A DNA stretch of 64,000 nt from Nemophila menziesii. Taxonomy: Eukaryota > Streptophyta > Magnoliopsida > Boraginales > Hydrophyllaceae. Shown in pieces: positions 46,690 to 58,680 of the stretch. Both the position numbers and the translations under genes were made by a program. The notes under the pieces are model-generated. The model worked only from the letters and a program-made list of their open reading frames with translations. It did no database searches and was not told where the DNA came from. The stretch is from contig JARWIR010000008.1 of NCBI GenBank assembly GCA_029959085.1, forward strand, positions 21,810,001 through 21,874,000. The letters run 5' to 3'. Position 1 is the stretch's first letter. Each line of letters starts with the position of its first letter.

Positions 46690-48100
46690 CAATCAATTTG
46701 TGTGTTTATGTGGTACGCAAAATTACAGACTATAAAGGGCACGACTAAAAAGGAATAAGTAGATTTGTTTGTTGATGTAATACACTAATGACTGTTTTAT
46801 GTAATACATCAACACAAAATAACAAAAGAGGGTTGGACAAAAAGATAAAATACATCAAGATAAATAAAAATGAGTAAAAATAGGGTATATACGATTAATA
46901 AAGATAAAAAAATATATTTGTTAAATTTTAGATTGATTCTATGATTTAATGTGTTAAAGTAATACATAAATATATTTTTGTGTATCATAGGAACACATAA
47001 AACTAAATATTAAATTAAAAAAAAAAAATCAAAACAAAATTGGGAAATTCACAGATTTGCCCTGTCCAACATTGCAATTTATTTTTCCTGATTTCATTTA
47101 AAAAATCACGGACGCGCGCGCATGATATTATTGAAAAATCTATTTTTCTGTGTTATACCAATACATAAAACGAAATATAAAAAATAAAAAAAAATGAAAA
47201 TTTGGAAAAAAACTCATAGACGTAAATATTAATTTGTATCATCCAAAAATAAATTTCTGTTTTACGATTTTTTTTAGAATTAGATGAAATCCGTTTGTAG
47301 TGATTGGTGATGACGGCGGCGGCGGAATTAGTCGATGGTGGTTATGGGTGAAGTTGGTGGTGGTCGGCAGAGAATAATGGAGGTGGTGGTGGTGGTGGAT
47401 GCATGTGGGTGTGGTGGTGGATGATGCATGAGGTGGTAAGTGGTTGTGGTGGTGGTGGATGTGGTGGTGGTGGTAGTGGTGGTGGTTGTGGTGGTGGTGG
47501 ATGTGGTGGTGGTTATGGTTGTGGATGCATGAAGTAGTGGTGGTGGATACATGAGGTAGTGGTGGTGGATACATAAGGTGGTGGTGGTGGTGGATGCATG
47601 AGGAGATGGTGGTGATGGTGGTGGTTGTGGTTGTGGTAGATGCATAAGGTGGTGGTGAATTCATGAGGCGGTGGTGGTGGATGCATGAGTTGGTGGTGGT
47701 GGTGGATTCATGTGGTTGTGGTGGATGCACGAGGTGGTGGTGGTGGATGTATGAGGTAGTCGTGGTTATAAGAGAATGTGGTGGTGTTCGACGGATAATA
47801 ATGGAGGTGGTGGTTGTGGTCAGTGGAGAATGTTTGAGGTGGTGGTAGTCGGTGGTAAATGCATGAGGTGGTGTTTGTGGTCACTGGTAGTGGTAGTGGT
47901 CATATATTAAAATAAAAAAAATATTATATAATAAAAATAAAAAAAATAAAAAAATAATTAAAATAAGATTAAGCGTAATAGTGGAAGATAAATATGGCAA
48001 AGTGCTTAATTGAGAATTAATTTTTTAACCTATGATTAAGTAGGAAGGGTTTTCCTCCTTTTTCTTTGAAATAAAATTTGAAAATTTGTAATTAATTAAG
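46690..48100. mobile_element. Half copy of foldback-like element
   Basis: Parallels 14570-15985. It has TGATGTAATACACTAATGAC (46773), a GACAAAAAGATAAA block, GCGCGCGCATGATATTATTG, a GGT-rich tract and the common right end (TATGATTAAGTAGGAAG, then TTTGAAAATTTGTAATTAATTA). The left arm and the telomere-like core are missing. It sits in intron 2 of the DUF604 gene. Confidence 0.6.
47297..47901 (+). repeat. GGT-rich low-complexity tract
   Basis: Degenerate GGT repeats with GGTGGTGGATGCATGAGG phrases, as at 15373-15776. His/Thr/Pro-rich minus-strand frames here are artefacts. Confidence 0.85.
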
Positions 48101-48187
48101 ATCTATCCTATTTTATTACAAGAAAATGGGGTTCAAAACGTATTTTCAAAAGTATAGGGTGTACAGTATAATTTGTTGATTTTTTTT

Positions 48188-48222
48188 GGGGGGGGGGGGG
48201 GGGTTGGGTGGGTGGGCGGGGT
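48188..48222 (+). repeat. G16 homopolymer and G-quadruplex-like tract
   Basis: Sixteen G in a row are followed by TTGGGTGGGTGGGCGGGG, giving at least four further G-runs with 1-2 base loops. The run length may be uncertain in the assembly. Confidence 0.85.
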
Positions 48223-48224
48223 TT

Positions 48225-49080
48225 AAATAGCTCATTAAAAAAAATCGGGTGGTTATATCAATAAATTATAAGTGTTTAGTGCATTTTTCGAAACTATGTG
48301 GGTTAAATGGCTAATTTTGAAATTTACTTTCGAAACTAATGAGAGTTAAAAAGATATTTGTGAAACTATGGGGGTGTAACGGATAATTTCAATAGTTATT
48401 TTCGAAATCCAAAGGGGTTAAAATTATATTTTTCAAAGTTAAATTGCTAATTTTGAAAGGGTTTTTTAAAAATAATGTGTTTAAATTTGTATTTTTGAAA
48501 CTTTGGGTGTTAAATTGCCAATTTCAAAAGTTATTATCTAAACTAATAGGGTTAAAATAGTATATTCAAAACTATAGGGGTTAATTTAGTAAAAGTATAA
48601 ATAAGTCCATATAATTTAGTAAAATAATTAGGTTCCTTTTATTTTTAAAATTTCTATTTAGGTCCCTTTTATTTTATATTTATATTAAAATTTTATTTAG
48701 GTCCCATAATTTTTTGAAATATTATTTAGGGCCTTCAACTTTTTTAAAATTATAATTATGTCTAAGTATAAAAAAGTATTAACTAGGTTCCTATACTTTA
48801 TTTAAATATTAATTTGACTCCTAAAAATCATTAGAATTATAATTAATAAGTTTATATTTAAGTACCTATTATTTATTTAAATAATATAAAGGTCCTTAAA
48901 AATCCTTAAATTTATATTAAAAATATAAATTTGCTCCTATAATTTATTTATATAATATTTATGTCTCTAAAAATCATTAAAATAATATGTAAGTTCCTAA
49001 GATTTATTAAAATTATAAATTAGACTCTATGATTTAAAATACTATCCATTAAGTTTTTGACTAATAAACTGTACGACATA
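48225..49080. repeat. Degenerate short-period repeats
   Basis: 48240-48600 repeats phrases like GGGTTAAAATAGTATTTTCGAAAC. 48600-49050 repeats AGGTCCCTTTTATTTAAAATTATAAATT-like phrases every 40-60 bases. No coding potential. Confidence 0.6.
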
Positions 49081-50603
49081 TTATTATGGCTGACGTTATG
49101 CCTAGAGGACATTACTGTGATGGAGAGGGTACAAACCCACTGAGGGGATTCACCGGTCGAGTTTCATGATGTAAATTTAATTTGTAATTTCTTTATTTAC
49201 CGAGTATAAATATTTGTGTATGAAATTGGTTATTTTTTATTTATTAGGTAAACATGTCGTTAAAGTCAGGTGTAGGAGCATTCTCCAATCGTCGAAGAAG
49301 GCTAAAGAGAAATACAACAGTGTTGTGCCAATTACTTTTTGCCAAGAGGATAGAACGTGGAACCCCGTTGGGGATACCGCAATAATCGTGGCACACGTCG
49401 TGGAAATACCATTCAGGTTCATATTCCAAAATACTATATCGATTTGAGTCACATTTCCCTGAGCAAAAGGAACTTGATATGGACACGTCTTACGTAAGTT
49501 GTGTGGTTGTAATTTGTGTTTGTTAAATTATATTTTTTGGTCAATTTTTTTTGTAGCAATATTTTCCTGATGAAGGAATGGAGATGTAATCTAGACTGGA
49601 TAAAAATACAATGCGCATCCAATAAAGTGTTTAAGCAGATACAATGACTATAAGAGGATAATACACAAGAAGTAGATCCATTCAGGTAAACCTTCTGAGG
49701 ATATGAGACTGGATGAGTTCGAGTTGATGAAACAGATGTGGGATAGTAAAGAATTTAATATGAAAGTTATTCATAAGTTTTTGCTATGGCATACATTTAT
49801 ATAAAAAAATTTGAACAAGCGAGATAGGTTGCAGGAAAGAAAATAGAGACAATCAAGGTCTAGGTTGTGGCCATGACTCAGCCACCCTTTCGCAGCCCCA
49901 TCACCGAATTGTGGAGTTAATATTTCTCGTATTTTCAAAAAAGTATGCGTATCAATATATCGTCATTAGTTGTTTTACAGGACCCCGAGGAAGAATCCCC
50001 TGATGTTTCAACCGGAGACACGACGCGATGCCGCCGCTCTTACACCTACACACTTAGTTCAGAGTCTGAAGAAGAAGCCCAAGATAGTGGAATTTTACAC
50101 CAAAATCGGGCTGAAGAAGACGGGTGATTGGAGGGATGAACACTTCTGTCAATGAGATGTAAATTAGAATTTTTGTGAGACATTTTAGCAATTTATTTTT
50201 GCATGCGTTCAATATTTGTTGAAATATTCTAATATTTGTAACTTACAACTTTTTCTACTTACATGTAAGAAGTTGATTTAAGAGCGAGGCTCGGTCAGGC
50301 ACAAGAGACTTAAGGTAATGTTTCGGGGTCATGAGCCACACTTGTCGACTTGTCGTGTCATTGATAAGGGAAGATCAGATCCAAACACGACTGAAGTGGC
50401 ACAAGATAATATGGGTCCCACACAAAAGGGTTGGAAGTCAAGAATTGAACTAGTCGTTCATACCTAGAGCCAGAGGCAGACGTAGATTCAAGACCCAGAT
50501 ATGTGCATGAATCCAAGATGAATTATCGATACATTACCGTAGATAGTCAATGCTATGAATGATTGTGCCCACACTACAACCCGAGCTGGAGCTCATGACC
50601 ATG
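49081..50603 (+). mobile_element. Older CACTA-like remnant, left part
   Basis: Less AT-rich than its surroundings, with gene-like phrases on the plus strand: MSLKSGVGAFSNRRRRLKRN after an intron-like TTTATTAG at 49245, HIPKYYIDLSHISLSKR, KNLNKRDRLQ, and PRKNPLMFQPETRRDAAALT through FYTKIGLKKTGDWRDE at 49980-50150. Stops separate them. The arrangement and the KNLNKRDR-type phrase recall TNPA-like (Transposase_24) genes, but this is a weak match. The sequence continues after the inserted CACTA element at 58681. Confidence 0.35.
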
Positions 50604-51000
50604 CACTACACCGCAAAAGGCTTCTAGCGACTACATGAGTAGTCGCTAATGCTTAGGTAAGTAGTCGCGAGAAAGAGAATCAAGGCTCTAACGACTACTT
50701 GTAGTCGTTATAACTTAGTCGCTAGAAACTAGTCGTTAGAAGCCAAACCTTACGACTACACGCGAAGGAGTTGTCGATAGAGAGTGGCCTTACTAACAAC
50801 TACAATGTAGTAGTTAGATAATGGTGATTTTAGCGACTACATGGTAGTCGCTATTATGGTAATTATCTACGACTACTTAGTAGGCGTTATTAGGAAGAAT
50901 TATTAACGACTACCTTGCCGTCGTTATTAGCCTTGTAATTAGCGACTACTTATTGTAGTCAATAACGACTACGTGTAGTCGCTATTAATTTTTTTTTAGA
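50604..51000. promoter_or_regulatory. CACTA subterminal repeats, left
   Basis: About twenty copies of a GCGACTAC/AACGACTA core in both orientations, often paired as GACTAC-(2-6)-GTAGTC. In En/Spm, TNPA binds short subterminal repeats like these to bring the ends together. Confidence 0.8.
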
Positions 51001-51299
51001 AATAAAAAAATACGATTTTTGAATTATTTTTAATTACAATACTGCAATTAAAAATAATTCGAAAATCATTGTTTTATTTGTTTTTTAAATACAAATAATA
51101 AATAAAAATACAATTAATAAATAAAAATACAAATAATAAATAAAAATACGATTAATAATTCAAAATATATAATTAAAATATATAATTAAACCAAATTCAA
51201 CCATAGTCAAACCAAGTCAAAGTCAAACCAAACCAAAATAAATTAAAAATTTTAATACATAACCGATAAATAGAAAAGATAAACACCAACAATCTCGAT

Positions 51300-52998
51300 C
51301 TAGAGTCCGACCCGGCTATAAATATCGTCTTCATTCTCGGACTCGTTTTCATCTTCATCACTACTATCATCACCATCTTCTTCATCATCTTCGTCACCGC
51401 TAGGAGGAGTGGGGTCCGCATTCATAGGCTGGAAGGGGGGCTCTCCTTTCTCTACCCTCAACTGGTTAATCCACGAGATGGCATCACTCACAACAGCCAT
51501 GGAATAAACAGGAGGCTCGGTGCAAGTAGAAGGCACTTCAGGGCGGGGGAACTGTGGAAGACCGGTGGCTACTCGGAGCTCGTTAATCGCCGCCATCATC
51601 TCCGCATGGTGCTCGGCTTGGGCTGGAGTAGTCTTAGATTTCTTCTTCGCTTTTTTCGGTCGACCAATGCCCGGTGTCCAGCTCCTCTTTGGCGACCCGA
51701 TCGCCTTCTTCGAGGTGTTCCTCACGTACTCGATTTGCTCCTTTTGAGTCATGCCTTGACCATCGGTTGACTCAGATTGACTCTGAGTTATCTGCTCCTT
51801 CATCGCATCCTTGAGCAATTTCTGTTACATATTAAACAATAAAAAAATATTAAATTTGGTTTAAGATGAAAAATATAATTAATAATTTAATTATAAAAAT
51901 AACTTACATCGGCTTTTTCGTAGCCCTCCGACGTCCACTGTTTCGTCTTCTTGCTTTTACCCACCACCTCGAAAAAACCGCCCATACGCGGAATCGAGAT
52001 GTCTTGTTGTGTAGCCTCATCTCTGATCACCTGATTCCCTCCCGGGATTAAATCTTCACCCTGTTTCATTATAAAAAAAATATTCAAAATAAATAATAAA
52101 TTACTTAAATAAAAAATCACCTCATAAAGCATATCCCGAATTCGGGAATACTTTCTCGACCCCGCTCCACTCTTATTTTTCTGCTTTTCTCGATTCTTTT
52201 TATTTTCATTTGCTTGATGCTGAAAAAATTTAAAATTCAATTATTAATAAAAACATTTATAATTTAAAGAATATAGTTAAATTAAAAAAATTGAGAGATT
52301 ACCTTTGCTTTCCTCGAACCCCAATACTCACAACATTTTGCCCAAATCTCATCGGACAACCAATCCGGTTTCAAACCCTTTCTCCAGAACTTTTTCTTCA
52401 CGTTATGTTTGTAATCTTTAAATCTAATTCTCATTGTATCGTCCAAATTGCCAGCAATCCAATTACAGTCTTTCCTTTTCCTCCAAGTCCATATGTCGAA
52501 AAATTTCTATAAAAAAATTATTTGAATTTAAATTAGAATAATAAATTAATTTTTAAAAATATTAACATTTTTATTTTTACCGATAATCTCTTAATGACGA
52601 CGTGTTTGTCGGCATCCGAAACTTTATCCCAAGTAGGGTAAAACGGTGGAATCCTCTCTCGGACAGTAATCCGGATCACTTGGGAAACGTGGTGCCCGTA
52701 CTTGCCGGAGGGACTCCACGTGTCGTCGAGAATGCCGAAATCTACCGGCAAAGGCCACCCGACAGCTTTGAGTGCCCTCATCGCAGTTTTTAGGGCTGCG
52801 CTACCCCGTTTTTTGCGTCTAACCGCATCTGTTTTAACATTGAATTAATTAATGTTTACGTTATTTTTTAAGAAAAATTGAATTTAAATTGGTTTATTTA
52901 CAGGGTTGGTTTGAGTCGGCGAGATTTCTGTTCAGATTCTGGTTTGGGTCCCTACCCCCACCGTCCCCTCCGTGCTGCATATTCATCACATCGGTCAT
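51300..52998 (-). CDS. TNPA-type (Transposase_24) gene, six exons, intact
   Basis: Exons 52998-52902, 52828-52581, 52506-52303, 52219-52121, 52060-51908 and 51821-51300 join through canonical GT/AG sites with the frame kept at every junction, giving 440 residues and a TAG stop. Features in order: a Gly/Asn-rich start, GWPLPVDFGILDDTWSPSGK, RERIPPFYPTWDKVSDADKH, IWTWRKRKDCNWIAGNLDD, RFKDYKHNVKKKFW, SDEIWAKCCEYWGSRKAK, then a basic stretch and a strongly acidic tail (SGDEDDEEDGDDSSDEDE). The order matches the plant Ptta/En/Spm transposase family, whose members bind subterminal repeats. Alternative starts upstream of 52998 cannot be excluded. Confidence 0.82.
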
Positions 52999-53003
52999 CT
53001 AGC

Positions 53004-53879
53004 ATTTTGTAGTGTAATTAAAATATAGAATTAAAAATAACATAAAAAACACTAAATTATTACATCACAAAAAATAAAAACATGAAAATAAAAATAAATA
53101 AATTATTACAATCATAAATTAAATAAATTAAATAACGTAAATAAAACAGTGGCAAGCTTTAACATCCAATATATAGCACACGTACAATCTGTATTATACA
53201 AAAATAATTATATTAGTCATATAGTAAAATAAATTATAATTTTTTTTAATATTTAAAAAAATATATTATTATATAGTAAAATAAGTTTTTCTATAATGCA
53301 ATTTGGTCCCTCTATTTATTTAAATATATTATTTTTACATAATTATATTTTTATCATTTAAATTTTCTAAAATTAAATAGAGCCCTAAAATTGCATGTTT
53401 GTCCCTATATATTTTTTTTAAATTGCATGAAAGTCCCTATATATTTTTTTAAAATTGCCTGAAAGTCCCTATATATTTTTTAACACAATTTTAGGCCAAA
53501 TATTAATTTCTATCTAGCACTTTTTTTAATCTAAAATTCCCTAAAAATCATAACAAAAATAAAAAAAATCCCAAAAAATCATCCAAATTAATTTTCATAA
53601 TCTAGCATGAATTACATGTTTAAATTAACAAAAACTTAACCCTAATAACACTAATTAAATTTGGAGTTCATAAACAAGTGTTTGGGGTATTGAGTCAACT
53701 ATTTGGATCAAAGTTGAGTGTTTGGGGGTATTCAGTCAACATTTAGAGTCAAAGTTGAGTGTTTGGGGTATTCAGTCAACTATTTGTGTCAAAGTTTAAG
53801 CGTATCAAAAATAAATTCAAATTCAACTCCAATAACCAACAAAATGTTTTAATACAAATAAACCAAAATAAAAAATCTC
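53004..53879. other. Spacer between the two CACTA genes
   Basis: AT-rich with no open frame. Two families of short repeats occur: AAAGTCCCTATATATTTTTT three times at 53398-53480, and GTGTTTGGGG-TATTCAGTCAAC with CAAAGTTGAG three times at 53680-53790. It serves as the 3' region of the TNP2-type gene and the 5' region of the TNPA-type gene. Confidence 0.6.
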
Positions 53880-56800
53880 CTAATCAGTATCATATCCACT
53901 AACAACTATAGGTTCATCATCGCTATCAACCTCTATAGGTTCTTCTTCCTCACTATATTCATCCAAGGTGTCATAATCAATTTCCTCGTTTTCATCAATA
54001 ACCATATCAAAAGCCAAATCAATACAAAAATGAGCAGGGTCAATCTCGATCTCCTCGGTGGATGCCAAGTCCACCGGATTGGAAATCGTCTCGGTGTTCA
54101 CTAAAGGGATCGTGACACTCGCGTCTCCAGTAGGCAGTGATTCTGCACCCCATAACTCGGGACTCCATCCATGTCTATCATTGAGTTCCCATACTACTTT
54201 CCACCCTTTTTGTGATTTCCATGAGTTAATCTCGTCGATGTAAAATACTTTTTTTGCTTGAGTAGCTAAGATGTACGGCTCTCCTTCCCAAAAAAATTTA
54301 GACGTGTTAATAATAGTTACCCCATTCTCTGTCTTCGCGGTACTCGTGTTATACCAATTACACTCGAATAGCACAACTAAACAATCATCATCAAATGTTA
54401 CCTCTACAATCTTGACTAATTCACCGTAATACGGTTTTCCTTCATAGATGGTGCATACCCCGTAATCTTGTGTCACCCTTGTTTCACCCTTTTCACGAGT
54501 AACCCATTTAACACCATTCACAACACATAAATCATACTTATAAACCGCACCATGAGACTTACTAGCCAATGAAATCATCTCACTTGTAGCGAATGCATCA
54601 CCTTCTTTTTCCATGACATAAACCTACAAGCATCAACAATTATTATAATGTTGTCTAAAATGGAATATTAATTTGGTATTTGAATGGATCTATACCTTAT
54701 GCAGAAACCAGTCTCGGAAATTTTGCCGGTGTTTCCTAACTTTATCGGCTACAGTATCCGATAGCGTGGCTTTATGTTCTCTGCATATTTGACGATCAAA
54801 TTGAAAACATTTTTCATAATGAATAAACATTTAATAAATTAATAGAAAACTTACGTCATCAAATGTTGGATTTCATCGCAATTAAGTAGGATATACCAGT
54901 CGATTTGCTCCTTCTCGCTGTATTGCAAATTACCATACTCTTTTTTACCTAAAGGAATACATTAGCTCTTAAATACGGACAAAACTTTAGGTTGAGCTTC
55001 GATCTTGGTATATCTACCCGGTTCATTGAACTTTGTTTTTTCTTCTTGAAGATAACGCGATATGAAAGTCAAAGTCTCCTCTACAACGTACCCATCGGCG
55101 ATTGAACCCTCCGGCCTAGCCGGGTTTCGTATGTACTCCTTTAATTTCTTTAGATACCGCTCAAATGGGTACATCCAACGCATCTGAACCGGTCCCCCTA
55201 ACAAAGCTTCGTCGTATAAGTGTATAACCAGGTGGATCATTATATCAAAAAACGCGGGAGGCAAAATCATTTCCAATCTACACATAACTTCAACCACTTT
55301 CACCTTCCCCTTTTCTAACTCTTTCCTACTCAGATTTTTACTACACACAACTCTAAACACGTTAGCTAGCCCAATAATCGCATCACTAATCGCTTTGTCT
55401 TCGAAAACCCCTGGGATACTAGCCACGAATAGATACTGCATCATCACGTGACAGTCGTGAGATTTCATTCCTATAATCTTGCCCAAGTCACTTTGGACAT
55501 TATTTCTCAAACTCGATGCAAAGCCATCGTGAAACTTCTGTGCCTTCAACCAGTCAAGAAATACTTTCCGCTTTTCCGTTGATAACGTATAATTTGCTCG
55601 ATTCAGTATTTGTTTACCATTTCTCGATGCCAACAACAATTCTTTCCTGATGTTCATTTTCTCAAGATCCATTCTCGATTTCACGTTGTCTTTGTTAAGT
55701 TTCCCATCAAGACCTATAACTGTGCCGAGAAGAGCATCACACACGTTTTTCTCGCAATGCATGACATCAATGTTATGTTTCAACAAATTTTCGGACCAAT
55801 AAGGTAAACGATAAAAGATACTCTTTTTCTTCCAATTGAATAGACATGGACCAGTTTGCCTCACGATCTTTCCCCCAAAATCCTTGTGTTTACCGGGAAG
55901 CACAATGGGAAGCCCATCTGATTGTGTGTGAATATCGGCATGTCTATATTTCTTCGGTGGGCCCCTATGATCGGATTTCTTGTACAAAACACTTTCGCTT
56001 CTAAATCGATGGCTGATAGGTGACCAACGTCTATGGTCAAAGTAAGCAACCCCTTTCTTCACACTCAATGACGGAGTAGAATCCATGCATTCTGGACAAG
56101 CTTTGTAACCTTGACCCGACCATCCCGATGTGTATGACCTAGCGGGGAAATCATTAGTCGTAGACAACAAACAAACCTTCATCGTAAACTCTTCCTTCTT
56201 GTGGGCATCATACGTAAGAATCCCTTTATCCCACAACTCGTCCAACTCATCTATAACAGGTCGAAGAAAGACGTCCATGTCCTTGTCGGGTGAACGGGGT
56301 CCCGGAATCAACAAACAAAGCTGGAATGTCATCTCCTTCATACAGTCCCACGGTGGTAAGTTGTAGACAGTCAATATAACCGGCCACATGCTGTACGAGT
56401 TGTTCTGCATAGAGAAAGGCAAAAGCCATTGATACCCAAACCCAAGAACACATTCCGAGGTTCACTAGCAAACTCAGGATGTAACTGAACAAATCTCTTC
56501 CAACTATCGCCATCAACCGGATGACGCAACAAATCTGGATCTGTACTCTTCCCTGTTCGGTGCCATATCATATTTTCTGCAGTGTGTCTCGAAGCATAAA
56601 GTCGCTGCAGCCTAGGGGCAATCGGGAAATATCGGAGTTTCTTATGCGCTACTTTTCGACCCTTCTTCGGGTCCCATCTGGATTCACTACATACTGGACA
56701 CTTTTCGAGGGAGACATTCTTCTTGTAAAATAAAGCACAATCGTTCATGCAAACATCGATGGTATTGTAACCCATACCTAAACTTTTTAACTTTTTGTTG

Positions 56801-57378
56801 CACGCCTCGTATGACTCGGGCAAGGTATGAGGTTTGGGCAACACACGACACAGAAGATCAAGCAACTATGTGAAAGACGTGTTAGTCCACTTGTTCTTCA
56901 CCTTCACGTGCATTAGCTTCGCAATGAAATTTAATGAACTCATAAATGCACAACCAGGGTATAACTCGGTCTTTAATTCAAAACACATCGTTTCGAATTT
57001 TCCACGTGCTAAACTGTTCGAGTCTATCATCTCGGTGTCACCGGAATGACCACTACCCTCATAATTAGGTCTCAAATCTTTGTAGACATCCAACATTTCA
57101 TTTTCTTCATATCGAGTCTTGGGAATTTCCTCGCTCTCACCATGCTTTGTCCAAATCTCATATGTGGATGAAAACCCAAACTGTAAAAGATGTGACCTAA
57201 CTTTGACCACGTTATACCGACGATAATTCGAACACTCATTACACGGACAAAAAATTGTTTCTTCATCAGGAGGTTTATTTTTTTGAGCAAAAACGAGGAA
57301 TGCTTTTATTCCCTTAATAAATTCACGCGAAACTTTATGAGCGGAACCAATCCAACTTTTATCAATACCCGAAGCCAT
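53880..57378 (-). pseudogene. TNP2-type CACTA transposase gene with three lesions
   Basis: Start ATG 57378. Exon A 57378-54855, exon B 54780-54696 and exon C 54623-53880 join at GT/AG sites. Domains in order: transposase-associated N-terminal domain (DKSWIGSAHKVSREFIKGIK; CNECSN-x-RR), TNP2 core (VCMNDCALFYKK, CPVCSESRW, RHTAENMIWH, YSMWPVILTVYNLPPW, then LIPGPRSPDKDMDVFLRPV), DUF4218-type region (PPAFFDIMIHLVIHLYDEA, MYPFERYLKKLKEYIRN), and in exon C a DUF4216 region (YYGELVKIVEV, VLFECNWYN) with an acidic tail. Lesions: TAG at 56866-56868, a 1-base deletion near 56420, and TAA at 54962-54964. Sense resumes directly after each. Confidence 0.88.
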
Positions 57379-57399
57379 AATCAACTACTCCAATATAAA

Positions 57400-57780
57400 A
57401 GAATACAACATAAATGTCTCATAAATAAAATGAAAACAAATTATTACATCACCAAATAAATACATAAAAATAAAATGAAAAGGAAGATTATTACATCACC
57501 AATTACATACATGAATATAAAAAAAATTATTACATCACCAATTAAATACATGAATATAAAATGAAAAAAAATTATTAGATAACCAATTAAATAAATAAAT
57601 ATAAAATAAAAAAAAATTAATATATCACCCATTGAATAAATAAATATAAAATTAAAAGCACACAAAATATTACATCACCAAATAAATACATAAATATGAA
57701 ATTAAAAGCATACAAAATATAACATCACTAAATAAATATATATCTTATTAATGCATTAATGTCTCATACAATAATATATC

Positions 57781-57873
<93 letters not shown>

Positions 57874-57980
57874 TCACATAAAATTATAACATGATTAGAG
57901 ATATATACATAGTGATACTATATATTTAACACTAACTATATAATTGTAATCAAATAAGAAAAAAATGAAAAAGACACCTA
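57400..57980. other. AT-rich 5' flank of TNP2-type gene
   Basis: 57430-57740 repeats AAATTATTACATCACCAAATAAATACATGAATATAAAATG-like phrases five to six times in tandem. The minus frame at 57444-57665 is an artefact of this repeat. Confidence 0.7.
57780..57870. repeat. AT microsatellite
   Basis: Long AT run interrupted once by ACACAC at 57803-57808. Confidence 0.95.
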
Positions 57981-58250
57981 CTTTTGGGCAAATTTAGATG
58001 GAAAAATTGATAATTGAGGAGGTCCCACGTTGTTGTTTGACCCGGAAAAGCTTTTCCACGTGTTGAAATACCTAATAAGTGATACTATTTACCATTAACT
58101 ACACAATTGTATGAAAGTAAATGAAATTTGAAAGAGTTTTATGAAACAAAAAATACCTACTTTTTGGCAAATTTGGAAGGAAAAAATTGATAATTGAGGC
58201 GGTCCCACGTTGATGAATGACCCGGGCAAACTTTTCCAAGTCTTGAAATA
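57978..58250. repeat. Direct duplication upstream of CACTA transposase gene
   Basis: 57978-58070 and 58153-58250 match (CTACTTTTNGGCAAATTT, ATTGATAATTGAGG, GGTCCCACGTTG, GACCCGG), a unit step of about 175 bases. The copies differ at several positions. They may carry promoter or 5' untranslated sequence of the transposase gene. Confidence 0.7.
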
Positions 58251-58369
58251 ATTTTTGATGATGAATTGTGGAAAAAAATTGAGAGAGTTTTGAGAGAAAG
58301 AAAGAGAAATTATAAAATAATGGTGTTTTGAGTATCCCAATTCGTAACTTGCTGTAATAAATACGCTAC

Positions 58370-58680
58370 CACTAATAGCGACTAGACGAGTAGTCGCCAA
58401 AGACTCAAACGTAGTCGTTAAATACTCTAACCTCTAGCGACTACTCATTGGCGGTGGGAAATTAATTAAAAAATACAAAAATCACTCGCGACTACTTACT
58501 ACTCAATAACGACTACATAAAGTAGTCGTTAATAAAAAAAATTACTAACGACTACCTGGTAGTCGAGAAACGTACCATGTAGTCGTTAAAGATATGTACT
58601 CGCTAGTGGTGCTTATCTTTAGCGACTACATTGTGTAGTCGCGAAAAGTTTAGTCGCTAGAAGCTTGCGCTGTAGTAGTG
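58370..58680. promoter_or_regulatory. CACTA subterminal repeats, right
   Basis: The same AGCGACTAC / AACGACTAC cores as at the left end, in both orientations (for example 58376, 58436, 58506, 58548, 58622). This end also carries the promoter side of the TNP2-type gene. Confidence 0.8.

Larger units (their letters stand above)
50604..58680 (-). mobile_element. CACTA (En/Spm) DNA transposon
   Basis: The ends are inverted: CACTACACCGCAAAAGGCTT on the left and, reverse-complemented, CACTACTACAGCGCAAGCTT on the right, both followed by CTAGCGACTA. The flanking triplets are ATG (left) and AGG (right), an imperfect 3-bp target duplication. It carries TNP2-type and TNPA-type genes, both on the minus strand, and dense subterminal motifs. 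The TNPA-type gene looks intact and the TNP2-type gene does not. It inserted into older CACTA-like sequence within DUF604 intron 2. Confidence 0.93.

Noticed and set aside
47239..47730. His/Thr-rich open frames of 163 and 105 residues on the minus strand
   Set aside because: Mirror-strand reading of a GGT tract, overlapping in two frames with the same low complexity.
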